Assembly (NCBI GenBank): GCA_018700215.1
Contig: JABIST010000102.1
Coordinates: 1-11,327 of the forward strand
Origin: Dehalococcoidia bacterium
Lineage (GTDB): Bacteria; Chloroflexota; Dehalococcoidia; UBA2979
DNA length: 11,327 bases
Reading direction: 5' to 3'
The translations under genes and the position numbers were made by a program. The notes under the pieces were generated by a model. It made no database searches, was not told where the DNA came from, and worked only from the letters and a program-made list of their open reading frames with translations. Within the stretch, counting starts at the first letter, position 1; each line of letters opens with the position of its first letter. Below are positions 1 to 6,478 of the stretch, in pieces.

Positions 1-73
1 AACGGCGGCGGGTAGCGCGACGCGACGGGTTGGCACGCCGCGCACCCTCGGTGGTTGCGCCTCGAGGTGGTTG

Positions 74-469
74 CTACGGGTGGTCGATCAGGACGAGCCA
101 GCGGCCGTCGGGCTGGCGGCGCAGGACGTCGGCGCTGCGACCGCCGTCGCTCACCTCGGAGCCATCAGGTGCGGTACCGGTCATCGACCACTGGTTGACG
201 ACCAGGGCGGTGTCTCCGCTGGTAAGCGCCTGAGTCACATCGACGTTCATCGTCGGTCTAAGGGCGAGTAGCTGGGCTAGTCCGGCTCGAATCTCGTCGG
301 TGCCGGTGAGGATTTCGCCAGAGGATGGACGGAAGACCGCATCAGGTTCATAGAGCTTGATCAGGGCATCGAGATCGCGGTTGTGCACGTGCTCGACGAA
401 GGACGCCATGGTTTCTGCTGGGGTTGAGAGTCCCGCAGTCTCGGCGCCGGTGTCGGTGGTTGTGGTCAT
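74..469 (-). CDS. SnoaL-like / NTF2-fold small protein
   Basis: A 131-residue protein of the SnoaL-like (nuclear transport factor 2 fold) group. These small alpha+beta barrels act as cyclases, isomerases, hydrolases or simple ligand binders. The visible family pattern is an N-terminal helix (about residues 18-30), the segment LDALIKLYEPDAVFRPSSG where the barrel begins, a G-x-x-x-I-R-x-G-L helix (about 56-64), and a closing strand ending in PDGRWLVLIDHP, typical of the complete family C-terminus. The length is normal, so it is not truncated. The first 15 or so residues are Thr/Ala-rich and probably disordered. The ATG at 469 has a good ribosome site (AGGAGAA) eight bases upstream. It lies 62 bases downstream of the VOC gene on the same strand, so the two are probably co-transcribed. 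The substrate is unknown. The fold call is firm; any reaction would be a guess. Confidence 0.85.
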   Translation of the reverse strand: MTTTTDTGAETAGLSTPAETMASFVEHVHNRDLDALIKLYEPDAVFRPSSGEILTGTDEIRAGLAQLLALRPTMNVDVTQALTSGDTALVVNQWSMTGTAPDGSEVSDGGRSADVLRRQPDGRWLVLIDHP

Positions 470-477
470 GTTGGAAG

Positions 478-484
478 TTCTCCT
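478..484 (-). promoter_or_regulatory. Ribosome binding site of the SnoaL-like gene
   Basis: The minus strand reads AGGAGAA, eight bases before the ATG at 469. It supports independent translation of this gene, rather than coupling to the VOC gene that ends at 532. Confidence 0.6.
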
Positions 485-531
485 GGGCCGGTGGGTGCTT
501 CTCGGGGATGGTGCTGCGCGGGGTGCGCCAG

Positions 532-891
532 CTACTCGGGGTGGAACTCGATGAGCTGGGCGTAGTTGCCGTCGGGGTCGACGAAGGTTGAGATGCGGCC
601 GCCCCAGTACTCCTCGCCGGCGGTGCGGATGAAGCGGACGCCCTCAGCTTCGAGTCGCTGCTGCTCGGCAGCGAGGTCTTCGACGAAGAAGTTGATGAGC
701 ATGCGGTGGGGCTCCTTGGTGTCGCCCTTCGTGTCGCTGTGGCCGTCGATAAGGAAGGCCGCGCCGGCGACATCGAAGGCGCCGTCCCCCATCTGTTCGT
801 TGGGGGTGAGTCCGACGATGTCGCGGTAGAAGGCGGCGAGCCGTTCGGGGTGTTCGCTGGTGACGTTGATGTTGAAAGACGTGACGTTCAT
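532..891 (-). CDS. VOC family (glyoxalase/bleomycin-resistance fold) protein
   Basis: A 119-residue vicinal-oxygen-chelate fold protein. Two beta-alpha-beta-beta-beta halves are visible. The first starts MNVTSFNINVTSEHPERLAAFYRDIVGL. The second has VEDLAAEQQRLEAEGVRFI and ends with the diagnostic FVDPDGNYAQLIEFHPE, where the glutamate of LIEF is a usual metal ligand. These proteins are glyoxalases, dioxygenases, isomerases or drug-binding proteins; which applies here cannot be told. I chose the ATG at 891 because the minus strand has AGAGGAA six bases before it and the fold begins at once. The frame stays open 12 codons further upstream to 927, but that stretch (MLHPNEPAEEAP) looks like leader sequence. 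It follows a WYL regulator and precedes a SnoaL-like gene. WYL regulators next to VOC genes are common, so regulation by that neighbour is plausible. Confidence 0.9.
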   Translation of the reverse strand: MNVTSFNINVTSEHPERLAAFYRDIVGLTPNEQMGDGAFDVAGAAFLIDGHSDTKGDTKEPHRMLINFFVEDLAAEQQRLEAEGVRFIRTAGEEYWGGRISTFVDPDGNYAQLIEFHPE

Positions 892-897
892 TGGTGC

Positions 898-904
898 TTC
901 CTCT
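898..904 (-). promoter_or_regulatory. Ribosome binding site deciding the VOC start
   Basis: The minus strand reads AGAGGAA, six bases before the ATG at 891. This places the start there rather than at the upstream in-frame ATG at 927, which would put this site inside the coding region. Confidence 0.6.
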
Positions 905-943
905 GCTGGTTCGTTCGGGTGGAGCAAAGCTATCGGGGGGTTG

Positions 944-959
944 TGACAGCGGGTTGTCA
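944..959. promoter_or_regulatory. Inverted repeat TGACA-N6-TGTCA, candidate operator
   Basis: A perfect 5-bp inverted repeat with a 6-base spacer lies in the 117-base gap between the WYL regulator and the VOC gene, about 53 bases upstream of the VOC start. The half-sites are 11 bases apart centre to centre, one helical turn, which suits a dimeric helix-turn-helix protein. No convincing -35/-10 pair is visible beside it. The binding protein (perhaps the adjacent regulator) is inferred, and a 5-bp match could arise by chance. Confidence 0.3.
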
Positions 960-1008
960 GTAGTGATCGCGGGAGTCGGAAAGTTTGTTGGGCGGGCGAG
1001 GTCGCTAC

Positions 1009-1932
1009 TCAGGCGTCGTAGGCACGGAGGAGGGCTGCTACCTCGTCGCGGAGTGTGGCGACCACCTCGGGGGGTGTGAGGACGCGGGCGGAGGCTCCCC
1101 AGCGGAGGATCCAGGGGAGGAGGCGGCGGAGCTCTCGGGAGTTGAAGACGAAGACGGTGCCGCCCTCGGATGGCTCTTCGTGGGAGAAGCCGAACTCGGT
1201 CTGCTCGCGGGCCCAGGGGACGACAGAGTCGTCCAGCCAGACGCGGACCTCAATAGGGGTGGGGGCACCGGCGGGTTCGGGCGAGTCGCGTTCGAGGGCA
1301 GGGCGGCGGTCAAAGTGCTCGGGGATGACGGCGGCGTGCTGGATGCGGGCGAGTCGGAAGTCGCGACCGCCCTTGCGGAGGCGGCAGTGGGCGCGGAGGT
1401 GCCAGTCGCCAGCGTAGTAGGAGAGGTGGTGGGGCTCGACGGTGCGGTGGGTGAGTTCATCGGAGCCGAAGGCGTGGTAGCGGAGTTCGACGACGTGTTG
1501 GTCGAGGACGGCCTGGAGAAGTGGTGCGAGCCAGGGGGAGGGTTCGTCGCGGCCAGCGCTCTCGATGCGGACGCGGTCGCGGAGGAGGCCTACCTCGGCA
1601 AGTGTCGATGGCGGGAGGGCAGCTTCGAGCTTGGTGACGGCGGCGTGGCGGGCGGCGTCCTGGTCGGTGGTGCCGAGGCCGGCGGTGAACTCGGTGCCGC
1701 GGAGGAGCTGCGCAGCCTCCTCGGCAGTGAAGGCGATCGGTGGGAGGTGGTAGCCGGGGGCGAGTCGGTAGCCCTCACCGGGCGCAGCGGCGACGGGGAT
1801 GCCGGCGTAGCTGAGGGCATCGATGTCGCGGTAGATGGTGCGGACGGAGCACTCGCACTCCTCGGCAAGGTCGAGCGCGCGGACGGGGCGCTCGGCGCGG
1901 AGCCGGGTGAGGATGAGAAGGCGGCGGTCCAT
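1009..1932 (-). CDS. WYL-domain transcriptional regulator (YafY type)
   Basis: A 307-residue HTH-WYL regulator. Residues 1-55 form a DeoR-like winged helix: the recognition helix is in CSVRTIYRDIDAL, followed by AGIPVAAAPGEGYRL for the wing. Residues about 138-205 are the WYL ligand-sensing domain, with VVELRYHAFG, the core YYAGDWHLRAHCR and DFRLARI. The rest is the usual C-terminal WCX extension, rich in beta strand, ending in a helix. WYL domains sense nucleic acids or small ligands; the ligand is unknown here. I chose the ATG at 1932 because family members begin a few residues before the first helix (DRRLLIL). An in-frame GTG at 1941 is possible: a TACACT sequence six bases before it could be the -10 of a leaderless transcript. 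The gene is upstream of, and co-directional with, the VOC and SnoaL-like genes, which are its most likely targets. Length and domain order are normal. Confidence 0.92.
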   Translation of the reverse strand: MDRRLLILTRLRAERPVRALDLAEECECSVRTIYRDIDALSYAGIPVAAAPGEGYRLAPGYHLPPIAFTAEEAAQLLRGTEFTAGLGTTDQDAARHAAVTKLEAALPPSTLAEVGLLRDRVRIESAGRDEPSPWLAPLLQAVLDQHVVELRYHAFGSDELTHRTVEPHHLSYYAGDWHLRAHCRLRKGGRDFRLARIQHAAVIPEHFDRRPALERDSPEPAGAPTPIEVRVWLDDSVVPWAREQTEFGFSHEEPSEGGTVFVFNSRELRRLLPWILRWGASARVLTPPEVVATLRDEVAALLRAYDA

Positions 1933-2054
1933 CTGCTTCACAGCGTCAGTGTAGGCGAAGCAGGGTTGGAATCGGCGTCACAGCAAGGAGTGGGCGGCGA
2001 TGGTGGTCGCGGCCCGTCTGGTTCGTCGAACGGTGGGAGAGCGGCCGTTGCTAG

Positions 2055-3224
2055 CTAGCGGATCTCACGGACGCGGACCCCCTGCGGGTAGCGTCGCCAG
2101 GTGCGGATGCGTGCGTTCCTGATACCAGCGGCACGCGCGTAGTCCTTGGCCTGGGCGGCGAGCCCAGCGGGGACGTAGAGCAGCAACGGTGCGTCATCGA
2201 ACTGGAGCTGTGACCAGACGTACTCCGCTTGCTCGCGGGAGAGCGTCTCGCGGGACTCTACCTGTGCGACCAGCTTTGGTCGTCCGCCAGGCCGATCGAG
2301 CACGAGGATGTCGGGGAGCAGCTTGTCCACTCCACCCTGGACTTCCACGGCCATCTGTGGCTCCGGCAGGTTCACGTAGGTGCGTAGTTCCGGGTTCTCA
2401 GCGTTGGGGTAGGCGAACCGATCCGCGGCGATCGTGTTGACAATGCCCGCGAGGTCCGAGCGGCGAGATTCCTCGCTGCGACGCCAGGCGATGCCCTGCG
2501 CACGCCATGTAGCGGAGTTTCGTGGGCTCGCGGCGGCAGAGATCGAGAGCGCGGACCACTGGCTGATGATGAATATCAGCATGCTGATGGTGGCGATGGG
2601 ACCGAGCAGCAAGACTGTCGCTCCGATCTTCAGGCCGGTGCCCTGGGGTTCAATCCAGCTTGGGCCGGGGGCCATGACCATGGCGAAGAAGGACAGCGCG
2701 AAGATGGTCAGGGAGACGAAACCGACGGGGGATGGTCCAGGGCGGTGCACGACGGCTGGCGGTGCATCGGAAGCCGCGACCTGGCGATACGGCAGCTCTG
2801 CGTCGCCCGCGGCATCGCCATCGCCACCAGCGGCGGTCTCGGCGGCAACCATCTCGGCGGTGACTGCGGGGGCGACATCGGAGCCGATCTGGGCGCGGGC
2901 GGCCGCGGGGTCTTCGAACCAGAGCGAGTTGATGTTGATGAACTTCTGTTCGGCGGCGGTGACTTCCGCCTCCGGGAAGATGGCGCTGACGGGGCATGCC
3001 GGCTGGCAGGCGCCACAGTCGATGCAGTCGATCGGGTTGATGTAGAGCATTGCGTCGACGCCGGCCTCGAAGTGGATGCAATCCACGGGACAGGCTTCAA
3101 CGCAGGCACGGTCCTGCGTTCCGACACAAGGAGAGGTGATGATGAAAGGCATTCGCGCCCGCACTTCCACGATCCGCGCGCGTCGTTCAACGGCGCTGCG
3201 TTCAGACCGAGCGATCCTAGACAT
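2055..3224 (-). CDS. Membrane-anchored 7Fe-type ferredoxin fused to a PD-(D/E)XK-like domain
   Basis: Residues here are numbered from the Met at 3152. Residues 1-60 are a ferredoxin with eight cysteines (9, 17, 21, 25, 43, 46, 49, 53). This is the spacing of seven-iron ferredoxins: C9, C17 and C53 would bind a 3Fe-4S cluster, and C21, C43, C46 and C49 a 4Fe-4S cluster. An Ala/Gly-rich linker follows, then two hydrophobic helices (about 144-161 and 175-197). The C-terminal part (about 230-365) has PDILVLD and VAQVES strands followed by LLLYVPAG, resembling the PD-(D/E)XK nuclease fold. The first acid of the E-x-K motif is Gln297, so nuclease activity is doubtful. The ATG at 3224 is favoured by GGAGAGG close upstream; the ATG at 3152, where family members usually begin, is the alternative. 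It is divergent from a cytochrome P450, which makes it a candidate redox partner. The ferredoxin call is firm; the tail is inferred. Confidence 0.85.
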   Translation of the reverse strand: MSRIARSERSAVERRARIVEVRARMPFIITSPCVGTQDRACVEACPVDCIHFEAGVDAMLYINPIDCIDCGACQPACPVSAIFPEAEVTAAEQKFININSLWFEDPAAARAQIGSDVAPAVTAEMVAAETAAGGDGDAAGDAELPYRQVAASDAPPAVVHRPGPSPVGFVSLTIFALSFFAMVMAPGPSWIEPQGTGLKIGATVLLLGPIATISMLIFIISQWSALSISAAASPRNSATWRAQGIAWRRSEESRRSDLAGIVNTIAADRFAYPNAENPELRTYVNLPEPQMAVEVQGGVDKLLPDILVLDRPGGRPKLVAQVESRETLSREQAEYVWSQLQFDDAPLLLYVPAGLAAQAKDYARAAGIRNARIRTWRRYPQGVRVREIR

Positions 3225-3233
3225 GTCCTCTCC
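3225..3233 (-). promoter_or_regulatory. Ribosome binding site supporting the upstream ferredoxin start
   Basis: The minus strand reads GGAGAGGAC directly before the ATG at 3224, with GGAG ending five bases before it. The internal start at 3152 has only a weaker GGAAG eleven bases away. This is the reason for choosing the longer form with 24 extra, arginine-rich residues. Confidence 0.45.
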
Positions 3234-3321
3234 AACCGTCCATGCACCCCAACAGTTGTTTCGAACGTCATCGAGCAGCACGGTCCAGTGAGCCGAGATG
3301 CTGGGGATCAGTTGCGGAAGA

Positions 3322-3346
3322 CATACACTCTCCATGCAGGTGTATG
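3322..3346. promoter_or_regulatory. Inverted repeat CATACAC-N11-GTGTATG in the divergent promoter region
   Basis: A perfect 7-bp inverted repeat with an 11-base spacer sits in the 186-base region between the divergent ferredoxin and P450 genes, about 65 bases upstream of the P450 start. Half-site centres are 18 bases apart. It could be a regulator's operator controlling both directions. The spacer contains TCCATGCA, which also occurs at 3239-3246, closer to the ferredoxin gene. No textbook -35/-10 pair is clear for either gene, and the regulator is unknown. Confidence 0.45.
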
Positions 3347-3399
3347 CGGGCGTAGTCCGCGAGCGATCTAGCGACGACAGGTCGATGCCCGCGAAGCTC

Positions 3400-3405
3400 A
3401 GGAGG
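3400..3405 (+). promoter_or_regulatory. Ribosome binding site of the P450 gene
   Basis: A full AGGAGG lies five bases before the ATG at 3411. It is the strongest translation signal in the window and fixes the P450 start. Confidence 0.75.
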
Positions 3406-3410
3406 CGAAC

Positions 3411-4763
3411 ATGACAAACCGCAATCCGTTCACGCCCGAAATGAAGGAATGCCCGTACCCCGGGTACGACGAATGGCGGGAGGATTCGCCGCTGGTGTGG
3501 AGCGACGAGGTACAGGCCTGGCTGGTGACGGGCTTCGATGAGGCGAAGGCGGTACTGACCGACCACCAGACGTTCTCCAGCAAGAACAGCGTCTTCGGCG
3601 GGCCACAGGTGGAACACCCCGAATTCCCGTCCATGATCAACATGGACGAGCCGGAGCATAAGAAGCTGCGCGCGCTGGTGGCACAGGCGTTCACGCCTCG
3701 GATGATCGAGGAGGCGTGGGAGCCTCGAATTCGGGAGTACGTGGCGGAGCTGCTGGACGCGGTGGAGGCGCGCGGCAACGGCGAGCTGGAGGTGGTGGGC
3801 GATCTGGCGTTCCCGCTGCCGGTACAGATGATCGCGGAGATCATTGGCGTACCGCCGCAGATGTTCGAGCAGTTCAAGGTGTGGTCGAACCGGATTGCGC
3901 AGGGTATTGGCCGCATCCCGGAACACGGGTACGCAAGCTTCGAAGAGGCGGCAGAAGCGGCCGAGGCGGCGATCGCGGAGGAGGAGAAGCGCGAGTACAC
4001 GGCCGAGGAGGTCGCGCGGTTCAACGAGACCGGGGTACAGCGAGGCGCAGGAGAGGTCGCTGAGGATGAAGAGGTTGAGGCGAGCCCCGAGGATTCGCTG
4101 TTCCTCTACTTCTTGCAGCAGGTGCAGGAGCGCAAAGCCGCGCCGCGAGATGACTTGATGACCCGGCTGGTGGAGGCAACGGTGGACGGCGAGCAGCTGA
4201 CGGACGTTGAGCTGGTGGCGTTCCTGGTGCTGTTGCTGGTTGCGGGAAATGAGACAACGACGAACCTGATCAATCACGCGACGCGCGGGCTGACCGAGCA
4301 CCCGGAGCAGCAGCAACGACTGCGGGACCGGCCTGAGCTGATGGGCGCGGTGCTGGAGGAGGCGTTGCGGTGGGAGGCACCGATCCAGGGCTTCTACCGG
4401 CGAGCGAACCAGGATGTGACACTGGCTGGCGCCGACGTGCGGGCCGGCCAGGCGCTGCTGGTGATGTACGGCGCGGCGAATCGCGACCCAGCGAAGTACG
4501 AGTGCCCGGCGGACTTCGATGTGGAGCGGTTCGACGTGTCGAGCGGATCACGTGACCACCTGGCGTTCGGCCACGGAATTCACACGTGCCTGGGGGCGAA
4601 CCTGGCGCGGATCGAGGCAGGCGTCGCGATCGAGGGGTTGTTGCAGCGGTTCGACTGGCTGACGGCAATCGAGGATCAGAACGTGGCGTGGTTCGACACG
4701 CCGTTCTTCCGTGGACCGACGGCGTACCGGGTACGGATTGACGAACCGGCACCAGGAGCGTAG
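3411..4763 (+). CDS. Cytochrome P450
   Basis: A 450-residue soluble bacterial P450, a haem monooxygenase that needs electrons from a ferredoxin or similar donor. All signatures are present: the C-helix H83-x3-R87 (DEPEHKKLR), the I-helix oxygen-activation motif AGNETT (278-283, acid-alcohol pair E281-T282), the K-helix E317-x-x-R320, ERF at 372-374, and the haem loop FGHGIHTCLG with the thiolate ligand C393. There is no signal peptide or membrane helix. It is longer than the usual 400 or so residues because of an acidic, Glu/Ala-rich insertion at about 176-228, between the F-helix region and the helix before the I-helix. The rest aligns as a normal class I bacterial P450. It heads a four-gene cluster with HAD, DUF6282 and cupin genes, and a ferredoxin gene lies divergently upstream. 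The substrate cannot be predicted. Confidence 0.97.
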   Translation: MTNRNPFTPEMKECPYPGYDEWREDSPLVWSDEVQAWLVTGFDEAKAVLTDHQTFSSKNSVFGGPQVEHPEFPSMINMDEPEHKKLRALVAQAFTPRMIEEAWEPRIREYVAELLDAVEARGNGELEVVGDLAFPLPVQMIAEIIGVPPQMFEQFKVWSNRIAQGIGRIPEHGYASFEEAAEAAEAAIAEEEKREYTAEEVARFNETGVQRGAGEVAEDEEVEASPEDSLFLYFLQQVQERKAAPRDDLMTRLVEATVDGEQLTDVELVAFLVLLLVAGNETTTNLINHATRGLTEHPEQQQRLRDRPELMGAVLEEALRWEAPIQGFYRRANQDVTLAGADVRAGQALLVMYGAANRDPAKYECPADFDVERFDVSSGSRDHLAFGHGIHTCLGANLARIEAGVAIEGLLQRFDWLTAIEDQNVAWFDTPFFRGPTAYRVRIDEPAPGA

Positions 4764-4805
4764 ACCGGCTTCATTCGTCCAGGGCGTTTCGTCGTGGGGG
4801 TGACG

Positions 4806-5513
4806 ATGAGTGAACCTGAAGTGATCTTGTTCGATCTGGACGACACGATCGTCGACTTCACGTGGAACAAAGTTTCCGCGTGGCGCGATGCATGCGAGTT
4901 GGCCAGCGGCCGGACCGGAGCTGACACCGAGGCGCTGCACGCCTCGATCGAGGCGATCGGGAGGCGGTACTGGGCGGACGAGGCGCGGTCCGAGCGGGGG
5001 CGGCGCGACCTGCGTGCGGCGGGTGCCGAGATTGTGGCGACGGCGTTCGAGGAGCTGGGAGTTACGGCATCGACGGAGCTTCGTCGGATGGTGTCCGACC
5101 ACTACCGGGATCTGCGGGACGGTGGCATACGGCTGTTTCCTCGGGCGATCGAGGTGCTGGAAGAGTTGCGCGGGCGGGGGCATCGGCTGGGGCTGGTAAC
5201 GAACGGGAGTCAGCAGGAGCAGCGGGGAAAGATCGAGCGGTTCGACCTCGAAGGGCACTTCGAGCACATCCAGATCGAGGGTGAGTTTGGCCTCGGAAAG
5301 CCGCACGACGAGGCGTATCGACACGCCCTCGAACGGATGGGGGCGGCGGCGGAGCGCACGTGGTTCATCGGCGACAACATCGAGTGGGACGTTTCGGCGC
5401 CGCAGCGGCACGGGATGTTCGGGGTCTGGGTGGACGCTCCGGGAGTGGGTCTGCCCACGGGTTCGTCGCATGCACCGGATCGGGTGATTCGCAACATCGT
5501 GGAGTTGCTGTAG
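4806..5513 (+). CDS. HAD superfamily hydrolase (subfamily IA)
   Basis: A 235-residue haloacid-dehalogenase-type hydrolase, most likely a phosphatase acting on a small phosphorylated metabolite. Motif I is FDLDDT, with nucleophile D10 and acid/base D12. Motif II is LVTNGS (T132). Motif III is K165 in GLGKP. Motif IV is FIGDN with D190, followed by D195. The helical cap between motif I and motif II (about residues 18-100) marks a C1 cap, as in subfamily IA members such as YjjG nucleotidase or phosphoglycolate phosphatase; I cannot choose among these. I took the ATG at 4806, with a G-rich stretch just upstream. The GTG at 4794 is an in-frame alternative adding four residues. It starts 42 bases after the P450 stop and ends 54 bases before the DUF6282 gene, so it probably belongs to one transcript. 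Its link to P450 chemistry may be loose. Confidence 0.93.
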   Translation: MSEPEVILFDLDDTIVDFTWNKVSAWRDACELASGRTGADTEALHASIEAIGRRYWADEARSERGRRDLRAAGAEIVATAFEELGVTASTELRRMVSDHYRDLRDGGIRLFPRAIEVLEELRGRGHRLGLVTNGSQQEQRGKIERFDLEGHFEHIQIEGEFGLGKPHDEAYRHALERMGAAAERTWFIGDNIEWDVSAPQRHGMFGVWVDAPGVGLPTGSSHAPDRVIRNIVELL

Positions 5514-5567
5514 GCGATAATCTCTCAAGGCCACGACAACAAAACCCCTCGACGATCGGATGAGCCG

Positions 5568-6446
5568 ATGACGGAACCAAGGCGCGCGGAGCGGCTGGAC
5601 GAGCTGGGCGAGCAGGCGCGGGAGTTGCTGCGCGGCTCAGTGGATCTGCACGTGCATGCGGCGCCGGACCCGTTCGCGGAGCGGAAGATGGATGCGCGGG
5701 AGACGGTGGCTGCGGCGCAGGCGGCCGGGCAAGCGGCGCTGGTGCTGAAAAGCCACGAGTACCCGACGCAGCCGCTGGCGTGGGCGCTGAACTCCGAGTT
5801 CGAGGGTGTCGAGGTGTACGGGGCGTTGGCGCTGGACCACGCGGTGGGTGGGCTGAATACGGACGCGCTCGATACTGCGCTGCGGATCGGGACGCGGGTG
5901 GTGTGGTGGCCGACGTTCGATTCGGCATGGTCGCGGGAGACGTTCGGGCGATGGAACTCCCCGACCGAGCCGATGACGGTGCTGGACGAGGCCGGTGCGT
6001 TGTTGCCGGTGTGCCACGCGCTGCTGGATCTGATGGTGGAGCACGACGCGTTGCTGTGCAGCGGGCATCTGTCGCCGGCGGAGACGCTGGCGCTGGTTCG
6101 CGAATCACGGCGGCGCGGGGTTCGGTCGCTGGTGACGCATGCGACGTCGTTCCAGATTCCGCTGGAGGTACAGCAGGAGCTCGCGGGGCTCGGCGCTTAT
6201 GTCGAGCAGTGCGGGAATGCGACGTTCCGGGCAGAGGGTGGCGGCGAGGCGTCGGAGGCGATGCGGGCGGATGTGCGGGCGCTGGGGCCGGAGCATGTGG
6301 TGCTCTCGACGGACCTGGGCCAGGCGACGAACCCGCCACCGACGGTGGGGTTCGGGCTGTGGATGGAGCAGTTCCTGGAGGACGGGTTCAGTGAAGACGA
6401 AGTACGACAGATGGTGCAGATGAATCCGGCGGGGCTGCTCTCGTAG
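5568..6446 (+). CDS. DUF6282 family amidohydrolase-like metal hydrolase
   Basis: A 292-residue protein resembling the DUF6282 family, which is related to metal-dependent TIM-barrel amidohydrolases. The metal-site pattern is visible in order: H28-V-H30 in DLHVHAAPDPF, K61 followed by S62-H63-E, H167 in SGHLSP, H191 in VTHAT, and D249 in LSTDLGQ. These match the HxH, Lys, His, His and Asp ligands of amidohydrolases, so a one- or two-metal hydrolase or lactonase-type activity is likely. The substrate is unknown. There is no signal peptide, so it is cytoplasmic. The ATG at 5568 has only a weak site (GGATGAG) three bases before it, which suggests translation relies on upstream genes. It ends 32 bases before the cupin gene. 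The family is known in clusters with oxygenases and cupins; here a shared catabolic role with the P450 is inferred. Confidence 0.88.
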   Translation: MTEPRRAERLDELGEQARELLRGSVDLHVHAAPDPFAERKMDARETVAAAQAAGQAALVLKSHEYPTQPLAWALNSEFEGVEVYGALALDHAVGGLNTDALDTALRIGTRVVWWPTFDSAWSRETFGRWNSPTEPMTVLDEAGALLPVCHALLDLMVEHDALLCSGHLSPAETLALVRESRRRGVRSLVTHATSFQIPLEVQQELAGLGAYVEQCGNATFRAEGGGEASEAMRADVRALGPEHVVLSTDLGQATNPPPTVGFGLWMEQFLEDGFSEDEVRQMVQMNPAGLLS

Positions 6447-6466
6447 CGCAACCCTCGGAAGTTCAG

Positions 6467-6472
6467 AAGGAG
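6467..6472 (+). promoter_or_regulatory. Ribosome binding site of the cupin gene
   Basis: AAGGAG lies six bases before the ATG at 6479, which fixes the start of the last gene in the plus-strand cluster. Confidence 0.65.
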
Positions 6473-6478
6473 CAGGCG

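Noticed and set aside
50..74. Direct repeat GGTGGTTGC twice, 16 bases apart, just after the SnoaL-like gene.
   Set aside because: It is short, in GC-rich sequence, and overlaps the stop codon of the gene; no attachment site or mobile gene is nearby.
985..2058. A 357-codon plus-strand frame opposite the WYL regulator.
   Set aside because: It is extremely Gly/Glu/Ala/Val-rich with no recognisable domain, lies exactly antisense to a clear regulator, and has no ribosome site.
2055..4316. A 753-codon open frame on the minus strand running through the P450 gene.
   Set aside because: Only its last part is real (the ferredoxin protein). The upstream portion is antisense to a complete P450 with every signature and reads as Arg/Leu/His-rich low-quality protein, a common effect of GC-rich codon use.
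4548..6339. Long minus-strand frames opposite the HAD and DUF6282 genes.
   Set aside because: They are Arg/Pro/Ser-rich shadows of genes with intact catalytic motifs on the plus strand.
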